Shown here: positions 17,451 through 26,280 of the stretch, piece after piece | Position numbering within the stretch: the stretch's first letter is position 1 | Layout of the letters: each line of letters starts with the position of its first letter | Source: Salinivirgaceae bacterium | Lineage (GTDB): Bacteria; Bacteroidota; Bacteroidia; Bacteroidales; SZUA-534 | Direction: 5' to 3' | Assembly (NCBI GenBank): GCA_027858735.1 | Contig: JAQICC010000426.1 | Span: 1 to 34,972, forward strand | Length of the DNA stretch: 34,972 nt | The notes under the pieces: model-generated | The model's database searches: none | Told to the model about the DNA's origin: nothing | The model's input: the letters and a program-made list of their open reading frames with translations, nothing else | Made by a program: the position numbers and the translations under genes

Positions 17451-18806
17451 TTACTTGAATAATTTAGAAAATGCATTTTCAACTTTATCAACTTCAATAA
17501 CTTCTATGTTTTGCTGACTGATCGTTTGTTTCTTTTGTTTAGGAACAAAAATTCGTTTAAAACCTAGCCTTTCTGCCTCAGATATTCGCTGATCAATACG
17601 ACCAGTTGCCCGGATTTCGCCAGAAAGGCCAATTTCGCCTGCAAAGCAGGTACCTTTGGGTATTGGTCTGTCAACATCGGAGGATAAAACGGCACAAATT
17701 ACAGATAAATCCGTTGCTGTATCGGTAACTTTTAATCCACCGGCAATATTTAAAAATACATCTTTGGTTGAAAGCCTAAAACCTACACGTTTTTCCAATA
17801 CTGCTAACAACATATTTAATCTTCGGGTATCAAACCCTGTTGTCGATCGTTGTGGAGTACCATAAACAGCCGAACTCACTAGTGATTGAACTTCTATTAA
17901 TAAAGGTCGCATTCCCTCAATGGCACAACAAGTTGCAATACCACTATACATGTCGGTATTCGTTGATAATAAAAATTCAGAAGGATTAGGAACCTCAATT
18001 AAACCCGATTCCTGCATTTCAAAAATTCCAATTTCAGATGTTGAACCAAAGCGGTTTTTATGGGCTCTTAATATGCGGTAATTGAAATTGCTATCTCCTT
18101 CGAATTGAATTACGGTATCAACCACATGCTCCAGTACTTTTGGTCCGGCTAACGAGCCTTCTTTAGTTATATGCCCAACCAATAAAACAGGAATTCCATG
18201 CTCTTTTGCATAATGCAACAATAATGTAGCACTTTCACGTATCTGAGAAACAGTGCCAGGAGATGATTCAACAAATTCTGTACGTAAGGTTTGAATCGAA
18301 TCTATTATAAGAATATCAGGATTTAAATTTTTACTTTGCTGAATTATTCCCTCAGTTAAAACTTCGGCTAAAAAAAATAGATTTTCGTTAGAATATTTTA
18401 GTCTATTCGCCCTCATTTTTATCTGTTCGGCACTTTCTTCTCCCGAAACATACAGAACTTTCCCTGAAATTTTCTGGGCTACCTGAAGCAATAAAGTCGA
18501 TTTTCCAATTCCGGGTTCTCCACCAATTAAAATTACCGAGCCAGGTACTAATCCGCCGCCAAGTACTCTGTCAAACTCATTATTATTGGTCGAAAATCGT
18601 TTTTGCTCGTTGCTTTTTATCTGGTTTAATTGTATAGGACTATTGCCAACAGCAAATGAATTAGATAAGGCCGGAGTTTTTGATGATGTGGTTTTTACTT
18701 CTTCAGAATAGGTGTTCCATTCATTGCATGAGGTACACTTACCTATCCATTTAGGAGATGATGCCCCGCAATTCTGGCAAACATAAACAGTTTTGGACTT
18801 GGCCAT
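17451..18806 (-). CDS. radA: DNA repair protein RadA (Sms)
   Basis: This 451-residue protein acts in recombination and branch migration. It has an N-terminal four-cysteine zinc finger (C10, C13, C24, C27), a RecA-like ATPase with Walker A GEPGIGKS and the RadA-specific KNRFG motif. A C-terminal Lon-protease-like domain contains the STKDVFLNIAGGLKVTDTATD region. Its ATG is 1 bp from the stop of the upstream lipoprotein gene, so translation is likely coupled. Intact and of normal length. Confidence 0.96.
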   Translation of the reverse strand: MAKSKTVYVCQNCGASSPKWIGKCTSCNEWNTYSEEVKTTSSKTPALSNSFAVGNSPIQLNQIKSNEQKRFSTNNNEFDRVLGGGLVPGSVILIGGEPGIGKSTLLLQVAQKISGKVLYVSGEESAEQIKMRANRLKYSNENLFFLAEVLTEGIIQQSKNLNPDILIIDSIQTLRTEFVESSPGTVSQIRESATLLLHYAKEHGIPVLLVGHITKEGSLAGPKVLEHVVDTVIQFEGDSNFNYRILRAHKNRFGSTSEIGIFEMQESGLIEVPNPSEFLLSTNTDMYSGIATCCAIEGMRPLLIEVQSLVSSAVYGTPQRSTTGFDTRRLNMLLAVLEKRVGFRLSTKDVFLNIAGGLKVTDTATDLSVICAVLSSDVDRPIPKGTCFAGEIGLSGEIRATGRIDQRISEAERLGFKRIFVPKQKKQTISQQNIEVIEVDKVENAFSKLFK

Positions 18807-18807
18807 G

Positions 18808-19224
18808 TTATCGCTTTACCAACTCAACACGCACATAAACGCCCTCTTTTGATCCATCAGGATGCTTTCTTTTGGTTGCTTTAAACTGCGAATCATTCAG
18901 ATCATCAACCCAATATTCTCCCCTTGGATCTCTTGCTGCCGGAAGGTAAGTCCTGTCATCTGCTCCGGAAAAAACTTCGAAAACTGTACCTGAAATACTA
19001 TAGGTTAACTGCATAGAATCAGAAACTTCTTCTCCTACATAGGTGAATACAGTTAAAGCGTCTCCTGCATAAAATTCCCAATACTTTTTTTTCGGTGTTT
19101 CTTCAGGATCGGTAAATGGCACCTGTTCCCAATACCCAATAAGTTTCTTTTGCTGATCGCCACGACAAGCACCAAACACAACAACAAGAAGGACAAAAAA
19201 TGCAAGCTGATAAAATATTTTCAT
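18808..19224 (-). CDS. Small lipoprotein of unknown function
   Basis: A 138-residue protein with a lipoprotein signal (MKIFYQLAFFVLLVVVFGAC, lipid-accepting Cys20). The mature part starts with KLIGYWEQVP and alternates short hydrophobic and polar stretches in the style of a small lipocalin-like beta barrel (similar to the lipocalin-5 group); that resemblance is by pattern only. It is the first gene of a two-gene unit with radA, separated by one base. I do not recognise a specific function. Confidence 0.75.
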   Translation of the reverse strand: MKIFYQLAFFVLLVVVFGACRGDQQKKLIGYWEQVPFTDPEETPKKKYWEFYAGDALTVFTYVGEEVSDSMQLTYSISGTVFEVFSGADDRTYLPAARDPRGEYWVDDLNDSQFKATKRKHPDGSKEGVYVRVELVKR

Positions 19225-19484
19225 AGTTTCAATATTAATCTATTGGCAATTTTAGTAACCGTTTAAATTTTATTCATCCTTTTTATTATGTGTCTTTTTC
19301 ATCATTAGCTATGCTTCGACAAAGCTCAGCACCGGTGGTTTGCGAAACAAGTTCGGAGCAGGCTATATGTCTCAAAAAAGCCTCAATCTGACAAAAAATA
19401 CGCTATAATAAATTCAAAAAAAGAAACTTAAACAGCTACTTATAGTTAACAAAAATAAGAATAAAATTATCTCAACAAAAAAAA
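19225..19484. other. Non-coding gap with a possible dispersed repeat
   Basis: No gene seen in 260 bp. Around 19312-19340 is the phrase CTTCGACAAAGCTCAGCACC. It resembles a short dispersed repeat that I recall from many bacterial intergenic regions; its copy number here cannot be judged. Confidence 0.35.
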
Positions 19485-19976
19485 TTACGCTAACCCACCC
19501 TTTTTAATGATTGATGTTGAAGAATAACCATCGACAAAATTAATTGTTACTACTTCGCCCTTATTTTGAGTTACTATATCATAACCTACTATTTCCTCAG
19601 GTTTATAATCGCCCCCTTTTACCAGATAATTTGGTTTAATTTGTTTAATTAACTCATATGGTGTATCGGTATCAAAAAAAATTACCGCATCAATAAAACT
19701 AAACCCTGCTAAAACCATTGCTCTGGCAAATTCATCATTAATAGGCCTCTCTTCACCCTTTAGTTTTTTAACTGAGGCGTCGGTATTTAAACCTATTACT
19801 AGTTTTGAACCCAGACTCGCTGCTTCAGCCAAATATTTGAGATGGCCTAAGTGAATAATATCAAAACACCCATTAGTAAATACAATCTTTTCTGCTTTAT
19901 AGCGCCATAACGAAAGAAGCCGGTCAATTTGATCCGGCTTAATTATTTTTGACTCTATTATTTCTATCTTGGTCAT
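19485..19976 (-). CDS. rfaE2: D-glycero-beta-D-manno-heptose 1-phosphate adenylyltransferase
   Basis: This 163-residue cytidylyltransferase-fold enzyme has the nucleotide-binding signature TNGCFDIIHLGHL (HxGH) and the late YSSTSII motif. It matches the C-terminal half of HldE, made as a separate protein (RfaE2) as usual in Bacteroidota. It would adenylylate heptose-1-phosphate on the way to ADP-heptose for lipopolysaccharide core. It is the last gene of a unit with panC and panD, 3 bp after panD. A related cytidylyltransferase specificity cannot be fully excluded by eye. Confidence 0.88.
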   Translation of the reverse strand: MTKIEIIESKIIKPDQIDRLLSLWRYKAEKIVFTNGCFDIIHLGHLKYLAEAASLGSKLVIGLNTDASVKKLKGEERPINDEFARAMVLAGFSFIDAVIFFDTDTPYELIKQIKPNYLVKGGDYKPEEIVGYDIVTQNKGEVVTINFVDGYSSTSIIKKGGLA

Positions 19977-19979
19977 TTG

Positions 19980-20333
19980 CTAATCAATTACCGAATTGCT
20001 TGCAACATCTGGAAAAATAAAGGATGGTTTAAATGTTTTTGCTTCCTCAAAGTCCATGCTGGCATATGCGATTATAATTATTATATCGCCAACTTCAACC
20101 TTACGAGCTGCAGGACCATTAAGACAAATAGATCCAGAACCTCTCTCTCCTTTAATTACATAAGTTTCAAGTCGCTCTCCATTATTAATATTTACTATTT
20201 GAACTTTCTCATTTTCAATAATATTCGAAGCTTCCATTAAATCTTCGTCAATTGTAATACTACCAACATACTGAAGGTTGGCTTCTGTAACCCTTACCTT
20301 ATGTATTTTCGACTTAACTACTTCTATATTCAT
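19980..20333 (-). CDS. panD: Aspartate 1-decarboxylase precursor
   Basis: This 117-residue pyruvoyl enzyme converts L-aspartate to beta-alanine for pantothenate synthesis. The self-cleavage site is Gly24-Ser25 in YVGSITID, where the serine becomes the pyruvoyl group. The [17 protein letters not shown] and [12 protein letters not shown] segments complete the family pattern. Length is typical. It lies between panC and rfaE2 on the same strand; its product feeds the reaction of neighbouring PanC. Confidence 0.96.
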   Translation of the reverse strand: MNIEVVKSKIHKVRVTEANLQYVGSITIDEDLMEASNIIENEKVQIVNINNGERLETYVIKGERGSGSICLNGPAARKVEVGDIIIIIAYASMDFEEAKTFKPSFIFPDVASNSVID

Positions 20334-20361
20334 TCTTATGCTATTAAAAATCGTTACAAAG

Positions 20362-21207
20362 TTAATAATTATAAATGATATTATCTATCAGCCTAACATT
20401 TCCTGCCCAAACAGCAATACAACCAATAAGACTGTCTTTTGTGCTGTTTTGTTCAACAGATTTCAAAGTCCATCGATCAACAATATCAAAATATTCAAGT
20501 TCTAGAAGAGGCTCATTACCAATCATTTTAGTTACCCATTTTTTTACATTAAGAGGCGAATCAGTTCTTAATTTAATTACTGATTCTTTTAAAATTGCAT
20601 AAATTAACGGAGCAAGCTCTCTATATTTATTTTCTAATAGTAAATTTCTTGAGCTCATTGCTAATCCATCAGGTTCCCGAACTATTGGACAGGCAATTAT
20701 TTCAATGTTATAACTAAGTTTTTCTGTCATTTTTTTTATAATGGCAACTTGTTGAAAATCTTTAAGCCCAAAAAAAGCTTTATGAGGTTTAACGGCATCA
20801 AATAGCTTTGAAACAATTTGGGCTACTCCATTAAAATGACCAGGCCTGTGTTGTCCTTCCATAACTTTATCAAGATCATCAAAATCAAAAACTCGTGTAT
20901 CAATTGCAGGATACATTTCTTCAACCGAAGGAACAAAAACAATATTACATCCTGCATTTTCAAGTAACTCTAAATCTTTTTGTAAATCGCGCGGATAATT
21001 TTTTAGATCGCTGGGATTATTAAATTGAGTTGGATTCACAAAAATACTGGCCACAGTAATATTAGAACTAGAAATAGATTCATGAATTAATGAAATGTGT
21101 CCTTTGTGCAACGCCCCCATAGTAGGTACAAAGCCTATAATTTTTTTTTCAGATCGTTTGGCATCGCGAAGCATACTAAGCTCTTGCCCTGTTTTACATA
21201 CTTGCAT
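20362..21207 (-). CDS. panC: Pantothenate synthetase
   Basis: This 281-residue ligase joins pantoate and beta-alanine using ATP. Motifs: [16 protein letters not shown] (ATP-binding HxGH type), [35 protein letters not shown] and the KMS-like MSSRN. It is the first gene of panC-panD-rfaE2, placing the last two pantothenate steps together. It is divergent from the GlgA-like gene, a pairing that I recall from other Bacteroidota. Confidence 0.96.
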   Translation of the reverse strand: MQVCKTGQELSMLRDAKRSEKKIIGFVPTMGALHKGHISLIHESISSSNITVASIFVNPTQFNNPSDLKNYPRDLQKDLELLENAGCNIVFVPSVEEMYPAIDTRVFDFDDLDKVMEGQHRPGHFNGVAQIVSKLFDAVKPHKAFFGLKDFQQVAIIKKMTEKLSYNIEIIACPIVREPDGLAMSSRNLLLENKYRELAPLIYAILKESVIKLRTDSPLNVKKWVTKMIGNEPLLELEYFDIVDRWTLKSVEQNSTKDSLIGCIAVWAGNVRLIDNIIYNY

Positions 21208-21330
21208 TAATAAAAATTAGGTAACTCAATTTTTCTGCAAAAGAAAATTAAAAAACTCTATATTCAAAAGAAAAAGAAAAAAAAGATTTTTTTTCAATTC
21301 CTTATATATCATGGTGTAACATGTAAATTG

Positions 21331-21361
21331 TTGAGTTTATGCAATATTTTTACTACCTTTG
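21331..21361 (+). promoter_or_regulatory. Bacteroidota promoter for the GlgA-like/DUF4270/glmS unit
   Basis: TTG at 21331-21333, a 20-bp spacer and TACCTTTG at 21354-21361 match the -33/-7 consensus exactly. The predicted start is about 25-30 nt before the ATG at 21395. Confidence 0.65.
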
Positions 21362-21394
21362 CCCCGTCGAAATAAAAATAATCGAAAGAATTAG

Positions 21395-22201
21395 ATGGAA
21401 AAGAAAAAAGTACTGTTTGTTTCGCAGGAAATTACGCCTTACCTACCAGAAAGTGAAATAGCAAAAATTGGACGGGAATTACCACAGGGAATTCAAGAGA
21501 GAGGAAAGGAAATTCGAACTTTCATGCCAAAGTTTGGGTGTATTAACGAGAGAAGGAATCAATTGCATGAAGTTATTCGGCTATCAGGAATGAACCTGAT
21601 TATTGACGATACTGATCATCCGTTGATTATTAAGGTAGCCTCAATACAAGCAGCAAGGATGCAAGTATATTTTATAGACAACGAGGAATATTTTCAAAGA
21701 AAGTTCGTTTTAAAGGATAAAAACGATGCCTATTATAATGATAACGACGAAAGAGCAATATTTTTTGCAAGAGGAGTTCTTGAAACGGTACAGAAACTTC
21801 GTTGGGCTCCAGATATAATTCATTGCCATGGCTGGTTTACTTCTTTGGTGCCTCTTTACATTAAAAAATCGTTTAAAGATAATCCCTTATTTTCAGATGC
21901 TAAGATGATTTACTCAATATATAACGATGATTTTAGCAACGAATTAGATAATAAATTAGGTAAAAAGCTCGCATATGATGGTATTACTAACGATGATGTG
22001 TCATCAATTGCTCATGCGAATTATGAAAACCTGACAAAACTGGCTATTGAAAATTCTGATGGATTAATTATGGGTAGTGAAACAATAAATAGTAACATTA
22101 AGGAGTTTTCAAATAAAAGTGAAAAACCAATTCTTACATATAAAAATAGTGAAGATTACATCGATGCTTATTCTGCATTTTACGATGATATTCTATCATA
22201 G
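21395..22201 (+). CDS. Free-standing glycogen/starch synthase N-terminal domain protein
   Basis: A 268-residue protein resembling only the N-terminal Rossmann domain of GT5 glycogen synthases: KVLFVSQEITPYLP, the MPKFGCINERR segment and the DIIHCHGW motif. The C-terminal GT-B domain that completes the active site is absent. The ADP-glucose-binding KxGGL motif is replaced by AKIGREL. Full GlgA is about 470-500 residues. In my recollection this short form is widespread in Bacteroidota next to panC and DUF4270/glmS genes, so it is probably a conserved protein rather than a broken gene. Catalysis alone is unlikely; the role is unknown. Confidence 0.8.
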   Translation: MEKKKVLFVSQEITPYLPESEIAKIGRELPQGIQERGKEIRTFMPKFGCINERRNQLHEVIRLSGMNLIIDDTDHPLIIKVASIQAARMQVYFIDNEEYFQRKFVLKDKNDAYYNDNDERAIFFARGVLETVQKLRWAPDIIHCHGWFTSLVPLYIKKSFKDNPLFSDAKMIYSIYNDDFSNELDNKLGKKLAYDGITNDDVSSIAHANYENLTKLAIENSDGLIMGSETINSNIKEFSNKSEKPILTYKNSEDYIDAYSAFYDDILS

Positions 22202-22225
22202 TATAAACTTTAATACCTTTATAAC

Positions 22226-23599
22226 TTGAACATATTAAGTGGATTAAAAACCTTCCTTTGGACAGGTTTTTGTGCTAGTAGCTGTTTGTTTATTTCATGT
22301 GAAGACGATACCAGCGAATTAGGATCTGAACTACAAAATCCTAACGACAAAATTTTAGTTTTTAACGATTCGTCGATGCAATTGAATACTTTCACGGCAC
22401 AACGTAGAGACATTATTAAGCTTGGACCTGATTACTTCTTATTAGGTTACCAAAATGATTCTAGGTTTGGTAGTTTTCAAAACAATTTTATGACTGAAGT
22501 TGGTTATCAAAAACCTGAAATTGAAGGTACACCAATTATCGATTCCATAAGATTTTATTTACACTATGCAGTACAGGGAGCTTCAAGTAAAACCTACCCA
22601 ACTATTTATGGAGATTCAACAGCTTTACAAACAATTAATATGTATGAACTCCGAAATGATATCGCTTTAATAGAAATTGATTCCCTTGAAAGTACTAAAG
22701 ATAATATCGATAAGTTTGTTGATCGATCAAAACCTTTAGGTACTTTTAGTTTTTATCCGAAAATTACTGATACTATAATAAGGATAACTCTACCTGCAGA
22801 ATTAGGAGAACGATTACTTGATACAGCTAAATATTCTAGTGATTCATCGAACATTTCTAGCTTGTATGAATTTCAGAAAAATATTTTTAGAGGAATTTAT
22901 TTTGAAGCACAGCCGATATCAGAAACTGGAGCTATTACAACTTTTACTGTAAGCGATTCAACAGGGATGCATCTTTTTTATCACGATGATTCTTCAATGA
23001 ATAAGGTTAAGGTAGCAAGTTATTACATATATAGTTCATCTTTTCGATGTAATACTTATGGTAGTAAAGGCAGCATTAAATCTTTTGCTTATGGGGAAAT
23101 GCCTTTAATTGAAGATGAGGAGGAACTCATATATATCAAAAACAGTAATGCATATAAGGCAATAATTCAAATATCAGATTTGCAAAAATGGGCTGACTCA
23201 GCAGATTTTTTTACTATTAATAAGGCAAGTATTTTATTAGAAACTGATTGGGAAAATAGTAATGAAACTATTTTTAGCCCGGTACAAATTTTGGAGATCT
23301 ATAAGATCATAGACAACGATTATTTCGATTTTAATACTAATTATTTAAGTGAGTATATTGGAACTAGCGGTTATGGATATATTTCATATACCGATACCAT
23401 TAATATTGGTTATAAAGTTAACATAAAGGAAACCTTGTTTAATGCAATACGTAATGGCGAAGACAAATTAAGCTTAGTTTTAACCACCCCAAAAAACTTA
23501 AACTTGGCAAGTGCGACCAGAACTGTTTTAAAAGGAGCTAAAAATGCTGAACAACCCTTAAAATTGCATATTACGTACACTAAATTAAATGAAGAATAA
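22226..23599 (+). CDS. DUF4270 family lipoprotein
   Basis: This 457-residue protein appears to start at TTG 22226: an in-frame stop lies at 22211 and there is no ATG before the lipoprotein signal. That signal is a hydrophobic stretch ending in CLFISC (Cys25), followed by an acidic mature N-terminus (EDDTSELG), the acidic +2 context seen in exported Bacteroidota lipoproteins. The body carries the DUF4270 pattern: YFLLGYQNDSRFGSF, the IIDSIRFYLHY segment, a TDTIIRITLP strand, ASILLETDW and a final LHITYTKLN strand. Function is unknown. It ends 2 bp before glmS and lies 24 bp after the GlgA-like gene, so the three are likely co-transcribed. Confidence 0.85.
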   Translation: MNILSGLKTFLWTGFCASSCLFISCEDDTSELGSELQNPNDKILVFNDSSMQLNTFTAQRRDIIKLGPDYFLLGYQNDSRFGSFQNNFMTEVGYQKPEIEGTPIIDSIRFYLHYAVQGASSKTYPTIYGDSTALQTINMYELRNDIALIEIDSLESTKDNIDKFVDRSKPLGTFSFYPKITDTIIRITLPAELGERLLDTAKYSSDSSNISSLYEFQKNIFRGIYFEAQPISETGAITTFTVSDSTGMHLFYHDDSSMNKVKVASYYIYSSSFRCNTYGSKGSIKSFAYGEMPLIEDEEELIYIKNSNAYKAIIQISDLQKWADSADFFTINKASILLETDWENSNETIFSPVQILEIYKIIDNDYFDFNTNYLSEYIGTSGYGYISYTDTINIGYKVNIKETLFNAIRNGEDKLSLVLTTPKNLNLASATRTVLKGAKNAEQPLKLHITYTKLNEE

Positions 23600-23601
23600 T
23601 T

Positions 23602-25437
23602 ATGTGCGGAATTGTTGGATATATTGGTGATAAAGAAGCTTTCCCAATTTTAATTAAGGGATTAAAGAGATTAGAATATCGTGGTTACGACTCAGCCGGT
23701 GTTGCTTTATTAAACGGCAATACTGTTTTATATAAACGCAAAGGAAAAGTTAGTGATCTTGAAGAACATATTGGTAGTCAAGAAGTTTCTGGTAAAATTG
23801 GTATGGGACATACCCGTTGGGCCACTCATGGTGAGCCTAATGATGTAAATGCGCATCCGCATAAAAGTTTTAACGATAAGTTTATTGTTATACATAATGG
23901 CATAATTGAAAATTATGCTCGCTTAAAGGAAAAACTTATTGGCCGAGGATATGAATTCGACAGTGAGACTGATACTGAAGTATTGGCAAACTTAATAGAA
24001 TACATTTATCTTAAAGGTGATGTTACAGCGGAACTGGCTGTTCGTTTAGCTCTTTCAAAAGTATTTGGGGCATACGGTTTGGTGGTTATGTGTAAAGATG
24101 AACCCGATAAATTAATTGCTGCAAGAAAAGGAAGTCCATTGGTTATTGGTGTTGGAAAAGGAGAATACTTTTTAGCATCGGATGCTACCCCTATTGTTGA
24201 ATACACAAAAAGTGTAATCTATTTAAACGATGGTGATGTTGCGGTAATTAAGAAAAATGAGCTTAAGTTAAAAACCATTGATAATGAAATTCTAACACCT
24301 GAAATTCAAGAATTATCGTTGGATATCGGTGAGATTGATAAAATGGGTTATGAGCATTTTATGCTTAAAGAAATATACGAGCAACCAAAAGCCATTGCTG
24401 ATACTTTCAGAGGTAGAATAAATAGCGACTGCACAAATATTCATTTAGGTGGATTGCATGCCGTATGGCCTGATTTAGAAAATGCTCGAAGAATTATAAT
24501 TATTGCTTGTGGTACCTCATGGCATGCCGGCTTAGTTGGCGAATACTTGTTTGAAGAGTTTGCGCGTATACCCGTTGAAGTTGAATACGGTTCAGAATTT
24601 CGTTATAGAAAACCTGTTATATACAAAGACGATATCGTTATTGCTATAAGCCAAAGTGGTGAAACTGCAGATACTTTGGCCGCAATAAAATTAGCGAAAG
24701 AAGCAGGAGCTACTGTTCTAGGAATATGTAATGTGGTTGGTTCAAGCATTCCACGTGAAACAGATGCCGGAGTATATACCCATGCCGGTCCTGAAATTGG
24801 AGTAGCCTCTACCAAGGCCTTTACAGCTCAAGTGACCGTTCTAACGATGATGGCGCTTAAACTGGCTCGTAAAAAATACCAGATAAGTGAAGACCAATTC
24901 AATCATATGGTAAAAGAGCTTACTTTGATACCTGAAAAAATTGAAAAGGCTTTAGAACTAAACGACCATATTAAAGCCATTGCAGAATTATATAAAGATT
25001 GTACAAATGCCTTGTATTTAGGGCGTGGATTTCTTTTCCCGGTTGCTCTTGAGGGTGCATTAAAGCTAAAAGAAATCTCCTATATTCATGCTGAAGGATA
25101 CCCGGCAGCAGAAATGAAACACGGACCCATTGCTTTGATTGACAAAGAAATGCCCGTATTTATAGTGGCTACCAAAGACAGCTCTTACGAAAAAATTGTA
25201 TCGAACATTCAAGAGGTAAAAGCCAGAAATGGAATTGTAATTGCTGTGGTTACTCAAGGTGATGATACCATTAAACACATGGCCGATCATGTTATAGAAG
25301 TACCTGAAACACCTGAGCACTTAGCTCCTTTATTAACGGTTATTCCCTTACAGCAACTATCATATCATATTGCTGTTATGCGCGGTTGTAATGTTGACCA
25401 ACCAAGAAACTTGGCAAAATCGGTTACCGTAGAATAA
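23602..25437 (+). CDS. glmS: Glutamine--fructose-6-phosphate aminotransferase (isomerizing)
   Basis: This 611-residue enzyme makes glucosamine-6-phosphate, the first committed step to UDP-GlcNAc. The N-terminal glutaminase domain begins MCGIVGYIG, with Cys2 the nucleophile after Met removal, and has LEYRGYDSAG and GHTRWATHG. Two SIS sugar-isomerase domains follow, with the ACGTSWHAG and ISQSGETADT motifs and the EGYPAAEMKHGPIALID segment. It ends in the conserved DQPRNLAKSVTVE. The gene is intact, is the last of its unit, and is followed by a hairpin terminator at 25543-25573. Confidence 0.97.
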   Translation: MCGIVGYIGDKEAFPILIKGLKRLEYRGYDSAGVALLNGNTVLYKRKGKVSDLEEHIGSQEVSGKIGMGHTRWATHGEPNDVNAHPHKSFNDKFIVIHNGIIENYARLKEKLIGRGYEFDSETDTEVLANLIEYIYLKGDVTAELAVRLALSKVFGAYGLVVMCKDEPDKLIAARKGSPLVIGVGKGEYFLASDATPIVEYTKSVIYLNDGDVAVIKKNELKLKTIDNEILTPEIQELSLDIGEIDKMGYEHFMLKEIYEQPKAIADTFRGRINSDCTNIHLGGLHAVWPDLENARRIIIIACGTSWHAGLVGEYLFEEFARIPVEVEYGSEFRYRKPVIYKDDIVIAISQSGETADTLAAIKLAKEAGATVLGICNVVGSSIPRETDAGVYTHAGPEIGVASTKAFTAQVTVLTMMALKLARKKYQISEDQFNHMVKELTLIPEKIEKALELNDHIKAIAELYKDCTNALYLGRGFLFPVALEGALKLKEISYIHAEGYPAAEMKHGPIALIDKEMPVFIVATKDSSYEKIVSNIQEVKARNGIVIAVVTQGDDTIKHMADHVIEVPETPEHLAPLLTVIPLQQLSYHIAVMRGCNVDQPRNLAKSVTVE

Positions 25438-25459
25438 ATATTATTACCCGAAAATATAA

Positions 25460-25547
25460 TGGAGCTAGCTAATAAAGTTTGCACCGAAATAATAAAGTTT
25501 GCTCAGCCAATTAAACTTGGAGTTTGAAAATAAAGTTTGGACAGCCT
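25460..25547 (+). repeat. Cluster of three IS-end-like repeats (copies a, b, c)
   Basis: Three direct copies of a degenerate unit with core TAATAAAGTTTG or AAATAAAGTTTG occur at 25460-25484, 25487-25508 and 25517-25547. The third matches a copy at 28115-28145 at 29 of 31 positions. Clustered short end repeats of this sort are typical of IS21-like termini; the family is inferred. Confidence 0.6.
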
Positions 25548-25573
25548 GGTAATTTAATATTATCAGGCTTTTT
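25543..25573 (+). terminator. Hairpin terminator after glmS
   Basis: Arms 25543-25553 and 25559-25569 form an 11-bp stem with one G-U pair around a 5-nt loop, followed by a run of T. It overlaps the end of repeat copy c. Confidence 0.7.
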
Positions 25574-25650
25574 CCATATTAAAGCTGCTATAATTTATAA
25601 TCTCACAAAACCTTCTGCCTTAATATAAATCCCACAATATGGGAGGCTCA

Positions 25651-25707
25651 TTGGAACTTGAAAATAAATAATAACTGTTGGAGCTAGATAATAAAATTTG
25701 AAAAGGC
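25651..25707 (+). repeat. Two further IS-end-like repeats (copies d, e)
   Basis: Copies at 25651-25677 (TTGGAACTTGAAAATAAA core) and 25678-25707 (TTGGAGCTAGATAATAAA core) are immediately adjacent, in the same direction as the cluster upstream. Confidence 0.55.
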
Positions 25708-25841
25708 TTTTAAACAATTTTCTCTTCTTGTGTCAAACTTTCAAATAAACTCGGTAATTGCAAATTAAACAGCTTGATAAATACTTGAAATTAAGGGTCG
25801 TTTTGTGAGACTATATTAGAGGGCGGTTTTATATACCTAAA

Positions 25842-26119
25842 TGTGAATTGCCAAAGTAGATGCGAAATTGTCACAACAAATGGGAAATTGCCATAGTTGG
25901 TGGAAATTTTTCAATGCTCAATCACTATTATCCCTTTCCATAATACTGCAATTATTCTATTAATTCAATGTAATTTGTTTTGCTTAGTTTACATATTTTT
26001 CGTACCCACTTTGACAATCTTACTTCATTATATAAACTAATAAAGTTGATTTGTTGCACCACTTTGACAAAAAACAGCCCTTTTAAGGTATTTTGTTGCA
26101 ACAGCTTTGGCAATTAACA
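25842..26119. mobile_element. Non-autonomous IS21-like element (MITE-like), 278 bp
   Basis: The termini are inverted repeats matching at 14 of the first 15 positions (TGTGAATTGCCAAAG and TGTTAATTGCCAAAG on opposite strands), ending TG...CA. Inside the left end are tandem 19-20-bp units at 25842-25860, 25861-25880, 25881-25900 and 25901-25920 with core GAAATTGCCA. The right end has three units in inverted orientation, around 26010, 26045-26076 and 26085-26119, with core ACTTTGACAA or GCTTTGGCAA. Multiple short repeats at each end are a hallmark of the IS21 family. No transposase frame lies between them, and I see no clear target duplication. Confidence 0.6.
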
Positions 26120-26234
26120 GTTACTATAGAAACGTTTAGGACAGGATTACTATTAAGTATATAATTCGATGAAAATAAAATATAATGGGGAGTATTATTA
26201 AATTAAATAAATTGAGAATTTGAATGAAAAAAAC

Positions 26235-26259
26235 AAACTCACCTAAAAGTGGTTAGTTT
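26235..26259 (-). terminator. Possible weak terminator after the M28 peptidase
   Basis: On the minus strand an imperfect hairpin (AAACT/AGTTT plus CAC/GTG with a 3-nt bulge) is followed by a T-rich run at 26234-26227. It lies 20 bp past the stop codon. Confidence 0.35.
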
Positions 26260-26280
26260 TTTATGGTATTTTAAAATGAA

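Noticed and set aside
25842-26119. CRISPR-like array from the 20-bp tandem units
   Set aside because: Units are contiguous without spacers, degenerate, and mirrored by inverted copies at the other end, which fits transposon ends.
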